This document shows, piece after piece, positions 15,114 to 22,329 of a stretch of 31,385 nt of DNA. The notes under the pieces were generated by a model, which saw only the letters and a list, made by a program, of their open reading frames with translations, did not search any database and was not told the origin of the DNA. How positions within the stretch are numbered: the stretch's first letter is position 1; each line of letters opens with the position of its first letter. The position numbers were made by a program, and so were the translations under genes. Source of the stretch: CAYFXE01 sp964347035 (lineage in GTDB: Bacteria > Acidobacteriota > Aminicenantia > Aminicenantales > Aminicenantaceae); assembly GCA_964347035.1 (NCBI GenBank), contig CAYFXE010000033.1, forward strand, positions 1-31,385, read 5' to 3'.

Positions 15114-16108
15114 AAGCGAGCGTTATCGGCGGCGGCACCTGGGGAAGTGCCATGGCAATCCATCTAGCTCGTTTACACATCGAGACCCGACTCTGGATTA
15201 GAGAAAAAGATTTATACGAAGATATGATCCAAAGCCGCGAGAACAAGGTTTTTCTTCCCGGATATCCCTTCCCTCCTTCTGTTTCCTTTTTTCACGATCT
15301 AAAAGATGCTGTCAGCCAGTGTGATATCGTGTTTATCGCGGTTCCCTCAAAATTTTGCCGCCAGGTCTTTATCAAATTGGCTCCTTCGTTGTCAACTGAA
15401 CAACTCTTGATCAGCTTGACCAAAGGCATTGAAGAGGTCACTTTAAAAAGGATGAGTGAGTTGATGGAAGAAATTTTCTCTCCTCATTTCACACCCCGTA
15501 TTGCTGTCCTTTCTGGGCCGAGTTTCGCCAAGGAGGTCATCGAATCCCTTCCCACGGCTGTCGTCTTGGCCTCCAAGGACAAGAAGCTTTCCAAAAAAGT
15601 CCAGCATCTCATCTCGAGTGGCAGTTTCCGCGTCTACACCAGCGAAGATATCATCGGAATCGAGCTTGGAGGAGCTTTAAAGAATATCATAGCTATAGCT
15701 GCGGGCATATCAGATGGTCTTCAGTTCGGGACCAATGCTATCGCTGCATTAGTTACCCGGGGGCTGGCAGAAATCACGAGATTAGGAGTCAAGCTGGGAG
15801 CGAAAAAAGAAACATTTTCTGGATTAGCAGGCATTGGAGACCTTGTTCTCACCTGCACCGGAGAACTCAGCCGGAACCGGTATGTCGGCTTTCAAATCGG
15901 AAGCGGAAGAACTATGGCTGAGGTTGTCTCTCGGATGAAAATGGTGGCCGAAGGAGTCACAACCACTCTCTCTGCCCAACAACTGGCTATTAGAGAAAAC
16001 GTTGAAATGCCCATCTGTGAACAGGTCTACCAAATCCTTTACAAGAACAAGGACCCGAAAAAAGCCCTACAGGATTTGATGGGTAGAGAGCTTAAACAGG
16101 AGCATTAA
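15110..16108 (+). CDS. gpsA: Glycerol-3-phosphate dehydrogenase [NAD(P)+]
   Basis: A 332-residue cytoplasmic dehydrogenase that reduces dihydroxyacetone phosphate to sn-glycerol-3-phosphate, the backbone for phospholipids. The dinucleotide loop VIGGGTWGSAMA is at residues 5-16, followed by FIAVPSKFCRQV, the VLSGPSFAKEV segment, catalytic K191 in GIELGGALKNIIAIAAGISDGL and GLAGIGDLVLTCTGELSRN. The length is normal. Its start overlaps the plsY stop (ATGA), so substrate-maker and substrate-user are translated together. The TPR gene follows after 20 bases with its own ribosome site. Confidence 0.95.
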   Translation: MKASVIGGGTWGSAMAIHLARLHIETRLWIREKDLYEDMIQSRENKVFLPGYPFPPSVSFFHDLKDAVSQCDIVFIAVPSKFCRQVFIKLAPSLSTEQLLISLTKGIEEVTLKRMSELMEEIFSPHFTPRIAVLSGPSFAKEVIESLPTAVVLASKDKKLSKKVQHLISSGSFRVYTSEDIIGIELGGALKNIIAIAAGISDGLQFGTNAIAALVTRGLAEITRLGVKLGAKKETFSGLAGIGDLVLTCTGELSRNRYVGFQIGSGRTMAEVVSRMKMVAEGVTTTLSAQQLAIRENVEMPICEQVYQILYKNKDPKKALQDLMGRELKQEH

Positions 16109-16128
16109 ATCGGAAAAAGGGGGCGATA

Positions 16129-16908
16129 ATGAGAATAAAAACAATCCTTATCCTTCTTGTAGCCTTGAGTTTTATGGTTTGTGCGTCATCTCAGAAAAAA
16201 ATCGAAACAGCCAGAGCAAAGGATCCTCGGTATCAGTACAACGTGGGCTTGGTCCATCTCAACCGGGGAAATGTGGATGAAGCGATCATTTACCTCAAAA
16301 AATCCCTGGCGCTCGATCCCGATTATCACCTGGCTTTGAATGCTCTTGGCATAGCCCATTCCATGAAAGGAAACCTTAAAGAAGCAATGAAGTATTTTCA
16401 GAAGAGTATCGCCATCAACCCGACATTCTCGGAAGCCCGCAACAACCTCGGAATGGTTTACCAAGAAATGGGGATCCTGGACGAGGCTCAGCAGGAATAC
16501 AGGATGGCAGCAATGGACAAAAACTATAGCTCGAGAGAGCTTCCCTATTATAATCTAGCCAGGCTGTATCTCGCTCAGGAGCAACTCGAAGAAGCCTTGG
16601 AAAACGTTGTAAAAGCCCTCCAATTCAACAAAGACCTAGCCATGGCCCATAATCTGAAGGGGATGGTACATGAGAAACTCAACCAGATGGACGAGGCGGT
16701 TGATGCCTACAGAACGGCTGTTAAGTATGATCCCTTGAATGTCAATTTCAACTTCAATCTTGGCGTAGCCCTGTTCAAGAATAACGAGCTCGAGGAGGCT
16801 GGAGAAATTTTTAATCGGCTTTCGACCAAAGCCACGGATCCCGAGATGAAGGACAAAATCAAACAGTATTTAAAAATGATAAGGGAACAAACTCCCATTG
16901 CAAGCTAA
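16129..16908 (+). CDS. TPR-repeat protein with N-terminal signal sequence (possible lipoprotein)
   Basis: A 259-residue protein built of about six tetratricopeptide repeats covering residues 37-245 (repeats such as YQYNVGLVHLNRGNVDEAIIY and NALGIAHSMKGNLKEAMKYF). The first 20 residues are a basic start plus hydrophobic core ending MVCASS. C18 could be a lipid-attachment Cys, but Val before it is not the usual Gly/Ala/Ser, so ordinary cleavage is equally possible. The repeat style is like PilF/PilW or other secreted TPR scaffolds; no pilus genes are nearby, so no such role is claimed. AAGGGGG lies before the ATG. It ends the rimO-gpsA operon. Its TAA overlaps the TAG of the convergent ahcY by four bases. 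Confidence 0.85.
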   Translation: MRIKTILILLVALSFMVCASSQKKIETARAKDPRYQYNVGLVHLNRGNVDEAIIYLKKSLALDPDYHLALNALGIAHSMKGNLKEAMKYFQKSIAINPTFSEARNNLGMVYQEMGILDEAQQEYRMAAMDKNYSSRELPYYNLARLYLAQEQLEEALENVVKALQFNKDLAMAHNLKGMVHEKLNQMDEAVDAYRTAVKYDPLNVNFNFNLGVALFKNNELEEAGEIFNRLSTKATDPEMKDKIKQYLKMIREQTPIAS

Positions 16909-18161
16909 GTTCCTTCTTCCCAACCTTTGAGGTATTTTTTCTGTTCTGTTGTCAGTCGGTCGATCCTGATGCCGAGAGCCTTGAGCTTCATCCGGGAAAT
17001 CTCTTCATCGATTTCTTTCGGGACCGGATAGACCTTCTTCTGAAGTTTCTCCCCTTCTTGAGAGAGATAGATAAGACTCAAAGCCTGATTGGCAAAACTC
17101 ATATCCATGACAACCGCCGGATGTCCTTCGGCTGAAGCCAGGTTGATCAGTCTCCCCTCACCCAGGAGGAAAATCTTCTTGCCGTCTTTCATGGTATACT
17201 CATCCATAAATTCTCGGATGTTCCGCTTCTTTCGAGCCATATCCTCCAAGGCTGGAATATCTATCTCGACGTTAAAATGACCTGAATTAGCCAATATCGC
17301 CCCATCCTTCATCTTATTGTAGTGTTCGCGGGTAAGAACATTCTTATCTCCAGTAACGGTGACGAAGACATCACCAATTTTGGCTGCTTCTCTGAGCGGC
17401 ATGACTTGGAATCCATCCATGACGGCTTCCAAGGCCCGGAGAGGGTCCACTTCACAAATGATGACCTTAGCTCCGGCTCCCTTGGCTCGCATGGCGACTC
17501 CTCGTCCACACCAGCCGTATCCAGCAACGACGAAATTCAATCCGGCAAGGAGAATGTTAGTGGCTCTAAGGATACCATCGATGGTGCTCTGGCCTGTACC
17601 GTAGCGGTTATCAAACAGATATTTTGTATTGGCATCATTGACCGCAATGATCGGATACTGGAGCACTTTTTTCTGGGCCATGCTTCTCAGACGGATCACT
17701 CCTGTTGTTGTCTCCTCGGTCCCTCCAATAATATCTTGAAGAAGGCGCCTTCGCTTCGAATGAATTGTGGAGACCAAATCCGCTCCATCATCCATGGTGA
17801 TCTGGGGCTTAATATCAAGGGCCTGGTTTATGTGCTTATAATAGGTTTTGTTATCCTCACCCTTGATAGCAAAAACAGGAACTTTGTTGTATTTGACTAA
17901 AGCCGCCGCCACGTCATCTTGAGTGCTCAGAGGATTTGAAGCTGTCAGAGTCAGCCGAGCTCCAGCCAACTTCAAAGCTTCCATCAGATTTGCCGTTTCG
18001 CTGGTGACGTGAAGACAGGCTGAAATTCTGATACCTCTGAGTGGTTTTTCCTTACGGAATTGCTCTTTGAGGAGGCTGAGAACAGGCATGAACCGCCCGG
18101 CCCACTCCGTTCTCCGTTTTCCTGTATCCGCAAGGTGTAAATCTTTGACATCGAATTCCAT
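16905..18161 (-). CDS. ahcY: S-adenosylhomocysteine hydrolase
   Basis: A 418-residue NAD-dependent enzyme that splits S-adenosylhomocysteine into adenosine and homocysteine, removing the product inhibitor of methyltransferases. Active-site residues can be matched: H51 (ACLHVTSETA), D125 (DDGADL), E149, K180 and D184 (NDANTKYLFDNRYGTGQS). The NAD loop VVAGYGWCGRGVAMRAKGAGA follows at about 211-231. At about 418 residues it is the short archaeal/thermophile type without the roughly 40-residue insert of the long form. AAAGGAG lies six bases before the ATG. It is 32 bases downstream of metK on the same strand, so the two make a methyl-cycle operon. It is convergent with the TPR gene. Confidence 0.95.
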   Translation of the reverse strand: MEFDVKDLHLADTGKRRTEWAGRFMPVLSLLKEQFRKEKPLRGIRISACLHVTSETANLMEALKLAGARLTLTASNPLSTQDDVAAALVKYNKVPVFAIKGEDNKTYYKHINQALDIKPQITMDDGADLVSTIHSKRRRLLQDIIGGTEETTTGVIRLRSMAQKKVLQYPIIAVNDANTKYLFDNRYGTGQSTIDGILRATNILLAGLNFVVAGYGWCGRGVAMRAKGAGAKVIICEVDPLRALEAVMDGFQVMPLREAAKIGDVFVTVTGDKNVLTREHYNKMKDGAILANSGHFNVEIDIPALEDMARKKRNIREFMDEYTMKDGKKIFLLGEGRLINLASAEGHPAVVMDMSFANQALSLIYLSQEGEKLQKKVYPVPKEIDEEISRMKLKALGIRIDRLTTEQKKYLKGWEEGT

Positions 18162-18193
18162 GATGGACTCCTTTTATCCTTTTATGATCCCAC

Positions 18194-19360
18194 CTACAGC
18201 CCAGCATCTTTCCTTAAGGTCTCGGCTTTAGTTAGCTCTTCCCATGTAAAACATTCCTCGGTGCGCCCGAAATGACCATAGCAAGCTGTATTCTTATAGA
18301 TGGGTCTGAGTAGTCTCAGGCTTTGGATCATCCCCTTAGGGCTGAGATCAAAATGGGCCTGAATCAAGTCTTTAATCTTATCTTCTGATATTTTGGCTGT
18401 TCCGAAGGAATCGACCATTAATGAAACGGGATGGGCCACCCCTATAGCATAAGCCACTTGAATCTCGATCTTATCCGCAATGCCTGCAGCCACCAAATTC
18501 TTAGCGACATATCTGGCCATGTAAGATCCTGAACGATCAACCTTTGTCGGGTCTTTCCCAGACAGACATCCCCCGCCATGGCTTCCCACTCCACCGTAGG
18601 TGTCGACAATAATCTTACGCCCGGTTATCCCGGTATCGGCCAATGGCCCTCCTTGCTCAAACCGACCTGTTTCATTGATGAATATTTTGGTATTTTTATC
18701 GAGCATTCCAGGAGGGACAACTTTTTTAATAACCAGAGACTGGATATCCGATCTCAGATCTTTCATCCTGACTTGTTTATCGTGTTGGGCAGCGATGACG
18801 ATCGCTTCAACCCTTATGGGCTTATCGGATTCATACTCGATCGTCACTTGGGATTTTCCGTCCGGCCTCAAATAAGGCAATGTCTTATCCTGCCTAATTT
18901 GACTTAGCCGTCTCACCAGTTTATGGGCCATCATAATCGGCATCGGCATCAGTTCCTCTGTTTCTCGGCAGGCGTAGCCAAACATCAAGCCCTGATCTCC
19001 TGCACCCTGTTCATGAGATTTGCTTTCATCAACACCCATCGCAATATCGGTCGACTGCTCATGGATAGAGGCAATAACACTGCATGTCTCATAATCGAAA
19101 CCATATGACGCTTTGGTGTAACCGATTTCCTTGACTGTATTCCTGACGACTTTCTGGAGATCACAGTAGCCATCGCTGGAGATTTCCCCAGCTATGAAAA
19201 CAAGACCTGTTGTGACTAGTGTCTCGCAGGCCACACGGCTTCGTTTATCTTGACGGATCAGATCATCAAGGATGGCATCGGAAATCTGGTCACAAATTTT
19301 ATCCGGATGCCCTTCAGTCACAGATTCTGAAGTAAACAGGTGTCTTCCTTGGATGCTCAT
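18194..19360 (-). CDS. metK: S-adenosylmethionine synthetase
   Basis: A 388-residue cytoplasmic enzyme making SAM from methionine and ATP. The bacterial signature blocks are all seen: TSESVTEGHPDKICDQISD (ATP-binding His and metal Asp), the GAGDQGLMFGYA hexapeptide region, and GGVGSHGGGCLSGKDPTKVDRS phosphate-binding loop. The length is normal. AAAGGAG is eight bases upstream of the ATG. It is first gene of the metK-ahcY pair. The upstream gap shared with the divergent M16 gene shows no SAM riboswitch fold that I can recognise but does hold a GGGGA/TCCCC repeat (19448-19478). Confidence 0.96.
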   Translation of the reverse strand: MSIQGRHLFTSESVTEGHPDKICDQISDAILDDLIRQDKRSRVACETLVTTGLVFIAGEISSDGYCDLQKVVRNTVKEIGYTKASYGFDYETCSVIASIHEQSTDIAMGVDESKSHEQGAGDQGLMFGYACRETEELMPMPIMMAHKLVRRLSQIRQDKTLPYLRPDGKSQVTIEYESDKPIRVEAIVIAAQHDKQVRMKDLRSDIQSLVIKKVVPPGMLDKNTKIFINETGRFEQGGPLADTGITGRKIIVDTYGGVGSHGGGCLSGKDPTKVDRSGSYMARYVAKNLVAAGIADKIEIQVAYAIGVAHPVSLMVDSFGTAKISEDKIKDLIQAHFDLSPKGMIQSLRLLRPIYKNTACYGHFGRTEECFTWEELTKAETLRKDAGL

Positions 19361-19447
19361 AATCGCTCTCCTTTAGCTATGAGAAATATCAATGAATGAA
19401 GAAAAAAATTAACATAATAACTTCTTATTTTCAATGTAATTTTCATT

Positions 19448-19478
19448 CATGGGGACGTCGCACATGGGGATGTTCCCC
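19448..19478. repeat. Tandem CATGGGGAYGT with GGGGA-TGT-TCCCC palindrome upstream of metK
   Basis: CATGGGGACGT (19448-19458) and CATGGGGATGT (19463-19473) are 15 bases apart and differ at one base. The second flows into TCCCC to make a 13-base palindrome (19466-19478). It sits in the 183-base gap between divergent metK and the M16 gene. It may be an operator or a worn remnant of a second repeat family; the sequence does not decide. Confidence 0.45.
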
Positions 19479-19491
19479 TTATCAGGTGGAA

Positions 19492-19521
19492 TTGTAGCCA
19501 CATTTATGTTATTTTTATTAT
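19492..19521 (+). promoter_or_regulatory. Candidate promoter of the M16/ftcD operon
   Basis: TTGTAG (19492-19497), 18-base spacer, TATTAT (19516-19521), leaving a leader of about 15 bases before the ATG at 19544. AAGAGA in that leader is a weak ribosome site. The match is moderate and the region is AT-rich, so chance is possible. Confidence 0.3.
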
Positions 19522-19543
19522 TTGAAACCAAGAGAAATGTATC

Positions 19544-20866
19544 ATGTCTAGGCGATGTATATTCCTTCTGTTTATGGTTTTAGCACTGCTCCCTTGTCTG
19601 ACTCATAACCAAGACCTGAACGAGCCTCTATTCCCGGTTACCGAATACACTCTAAACAACGGGCTTCACGTGATCCTTTCCGAGGATTACAGCCTTCCTC
19701 TTGTCTCTATTGTCGTGGCTTATAATGCTGGTTCTATCAATGAGAAACCAGGAAAGGCAGGCTTGGCCTACCTTCTGGAAAATCTCATGTTCCAAGGCTC
19801 TGAGAATATCGGACGCATGCAGCATATTAGTTTCATCCAAAGGGTAGGAGGAACGCTAAACGCAGCCACGACAGAAGATAAGACGATCTTTTTCCAGACG
19901 GTGCCTTCAAACCAGCTCGCGCTTGTCCTGTGGCTTGAATCTGACAGGATGAATTCTCTCGAGATCACGGCATCCAACGTTGAAAGAATGAAAATCAACC
20001 TCATCGATGAGATTCGGCACCGAAAAAGCATAGATCCCTACTTAGAGAGCTCCCTCTTGTTTGATCAGTATCTCTTCCCTGATTTTGCCCACAGTCATCC
20101 TGTCTTTGGCACAGAGGATGACCTGAGAGAACTCACCGTAGAAGATGTGAAAAATTTCTATTCTTCCTACTACAGTCCAAATAATGCTGTCCTTACCATA
20201 TGCGGTAACATTAACAAAAAAAAGACCATCGAGCTTGTCCGGAAATATTTTGCCACCATACCAAAAGGAAAGGACATCAACCCTCCTCCGCCTGTCCAGA
20301 TCCCTGAAAAAAAAGATATCGATGAAACATACGTAACCCCCATCGCTAATCTGCCAGCTTTTTACGTGGGTTACCAGATAGCCTCAACAAGATCACCTGA
20401 CTATTATCCTCTGAAGATTGCCGAATACATTCTCATGAGGGGTGAAACTTCTCGTCTGTACAAAAAGTTGATAAAAAAAGGAATAGCTTTTGAATTCGAA
20501 GGAGGGATTGAAGATAGAAAAGATCAAGCCGGTTTTAAAATTTTTGTGCTGAATACCAATGAGATCATGAAGGAGAGGAGCAAAAAAGCTGTCCTTTCCG
20601 AGATCAGCAAACTCAGGACGGGACTCATCTCGGAGAAGGAATTCCGGAAAGCCAAAAACCTGTTCAGAGTCGATTACATTAACCAATACGCCACCTGTAC
20701 GGATAAAGCCATTTTTCTTGCGGAGAATTATTTGGCTCAGAATAATTTAGAGAGATTTGCCGAGGAAGTAGACAAATATCTTTCTGTGTCGACACAACAG
20801 ATTGCTAGTGTCATGAATAAATATTTCACTCCAGGAAGAATTTTTCTTGACGTAAAAATAAGATGA
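19544..20866 (+). CDS. M16-family peptidase-like protein, catalytically degenerate
   Basis: A 440-residue exported protein of the pitrilysin/M16B fold. An N-terminal signal segment (about 1-20) precedes FPVTEYTLNNGLHVILSEDYSLPLVSIVVAYNAGS, standard for the family. The zinc motif HxxEH is altered to Y76-LL-E79-N80 (GLAYLLENLMFQGS), so both His ligands are gone while the Glu and the downstream DEIRHRKS Glu remain. VPSNQLALVLWLESDRM and the C-terminal M16C region are otherwise well preserved, which argues against simple decay. It overlaps the next M16 gene by ATGA, and such pairs form heterodimers in which normally one subunit is active. Probably periplasmic. A loss of peptidase activity is inferred from the missing ligands; the role is unknown. 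Confidence 0.9.
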   Translation: MSRRCIFLLFMVLALLPCLTHNQDLNEPLFPVTEYTLNNGLHVILSEDYSLPLVSIVVAYNAGSINEKPGKAGLAYLLENLMFQGSENIGRMQHISFIQRVGGTLNAATTEDKTIFFQTVPSNQLALVLWLESDRMNSLEITASNVERMKINLIDEIRHRKSIDPYLESSLLFDQYLFPDFAHSHPVFGTEDDLRELTVEDVKNFYSSYYSPNNAVLTICGNINKKKTIELVRKYFATIPKGKDINPPPPVQIPEKKDIDETYVTPIANLPAFYVGYQIASTRSPDYYPLKIAEYILMRGETSRLYKKLIKKGIAFEFEGGIEDRKDQAGFKIFVLNTNEIMKERSKKAVLSEISKLRTGLISEKEFRKAKNLFRVDYINQYATCTDKAIFLAENYLAQNNLERFAEEVDKYLSVSTQQIASVMNKYFTPGRIFLDVKIR

Positions 20867-22329
20867 GGCTGAAACGAGGTACTTTTCTATCCATTTTTCT
20901 TCTGATTTTTTCCGGATGGACTTGGCTTTCATTTTCTCAAGAGAGGTTTCGAAAATCTGCTCCTAATCCTGATCCTCTTCCCGAACTTAACCTCCCGAAA
21001 ATTGAGACGGTTTCTCTTACCAACGGTTTGACTCTCTCTGTTATCCATAGAGACAATCTCCCGCTCATTACCCTCCGCCTGATCATCTTTGCCGGCGAAC
21101 ACTTATCTCCAGAAAAATTTCCGGCCACAGCAGCCTTTGCCTCTCGCATGGTGATCAGAAGATCCCTCAGGCATGACTCTGAGGAAATAGAGGAGATGAT
21201 CGAAACCATCGGTGGAGATTTCTCTTCATCGGCACATCCTGATTATGTTATGTTTACCTTCACTTTTCTTGAAGAATTCCTCGACGAGGGTCTAGAAATT
21301 CTGAGCGAGTTGATCCTTCAACCCTCATTCACCCGAGTAGAGGTTGGGAATGTCAAACGATCTATGTATTATGACTTGGTCAATAAGGCCTTGGACTCTG
21401 AATACATTGCCAAGAGACAACTCCTTCAATTTTTATTCAATGATCACCCATACATCAAGAGTATCTATAATGAGGACGTCATCAGGAACCTTAATGAACG
21501 ATCTCTAATGTCGTTTTTTGACACATATTACAGGCCAAACCATGCCTGGATGATCTTGACAGGCAACCTGAGTCTGGGAACAGCGTCCAGAAAAATCAGT
21601 CGCTATTTTCAAACTTGGGAGAGCAAGAATAGGGAATTTTCACCGCTGGCTTCGCTCACTCCTAACAATAAGATTAAAATCAGTTTTGTCCATATCCCGA
21701 ATGAAAAACAGGCAACAATTTATATGGGAAATATCCTATCTCCTGTTTCTGCCGATGATTTCTTTCCCCTGCTTGTCATGAATCAGGTCCTGGGAGGAAC
21801 AGCCACAAGCCGTCTCTTTATGAATCTCCGAGAATCAAAAGGGTACGCTTACTATGCTTTCAGCGATCTTGAATTGTTTAAGGCCTGTTGCGTGTTTTAT
21901 GTCAGGACCAGGGTGAGACCTGAAGCCATCAGTGAGGCTGTTCGAGAGATATTGGGAGAAATTGAAAAGATCACCAGAGAGAAGATTCCGAGCTTTGAAA
22001 TCGAGCAGGCCAAGTCCTATTTGATCGGCAACTTTCCTCTTGGTATAGAGACATTAGACAATATCTCTTTGAAAGTGGCTCAGATTCAAGCCTTCCAACT
22101 CGGCGAAGAATATTGGGACGACTACTATGAAAACATCATGCTCATCGATTCCAACAAGGTTTTTGAAACAGCCCGGAAGTATGTTTTGTTGACTCCTGTT
22201 GTGGTGATTGTGGGAGACAGAGACATCCTTACCGATTACCTTATGGAGTTCGAAGAAGTGGAGATCTATGATAACAAAGGCACTCTATTATACACAATAA
22301 CAAAGGAGACATCAGATGAAACTCGTTGA
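20863..22329 (+). CDS. M16-family peptidase-like protein, second (non-catalytic) subunit
   Basis: A 488-residue partner of the preceding M16-like protein. A signal peptide (about 1-26, hydrophobic FLSIFLLIFSGWTWLSFS) is followed by VSLTNGLTLSVIHRDNLPLITLRLIIFAGEH. The position of HxxEH reads FPATAAFASRMVIRRS (about 86-101) with no His-Glu-His at all, as in the usual non-catalytic subunit. LGGTATSRLFMNLRESKGYAYYAFS is the C-terminal substrate-binding R/Y motif of M16 and is intact. So the chamber and peptide-binding parts are kept while neither subunit has the zinc site. The start overlaps the first M16 stop (ATGA) and its end overlaps ftcD by 14 bases, so the three genes are one transcript. 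Probably periplasmic or membrane-anchored. Confidence 0.9.
   Translation: MRLKRGTFLSIFLLIFSGWTWLSFSQERFRKSAPNPDPLPELNLPKIETVSLTNGLTLSVIHRDNLPLITLRLIIFAGEHLSPEKFPATAAFASRMVIRRSLRHDSEEIEEMIETIGGDFSSSAHPDYVMFTFTFLEEFLDEGLEILSELILQPSFTRVEVGNVKRSMYYDLVNKALDSEYIAKRQLLQFLFNDHPYIKSIYNEDVIRNLNERSLMSFFDTYYRPNHAWMILTGNLSLGTASRKISRYFQTWESKNREFSPLASLTPNNKIKISFVHIPNEKQATIYMGNILSPVSADDFFPLLVMNQVLGGTATSRLFMNLRESKGYAYYAFSDLELFKACCVFYVRTRVRPEAISEAVREILGEIEKITREKIPSFEIEQAKSYLIGNFPLGIETLDNISLKVAQIQAFQLGEEYWDDYYENIMLIDSNKVFETARKYVLLTPVVVIVGDRDILTDYLMEFEEVEIYDNKGTLLYTITKETSDETR

Noticed and set aside
17322..17900. A 192-codon open frame on the + strand opposite ahcY
   Set aside because: It lies wholly antisense to a conserved enzyme, has no ribosome site or recognisable domain, and is a shadow of the ahcY codon pattern.
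19361..19543. SAM or SAH riboswitch upstream of metK-ahcY
   Set aside because: The gap is AT-rich and short, and I could not find the conserved cores or pairing of known SAM/SAH riboswitch classes; only the GGGGA/TCCCC repeat stands out.
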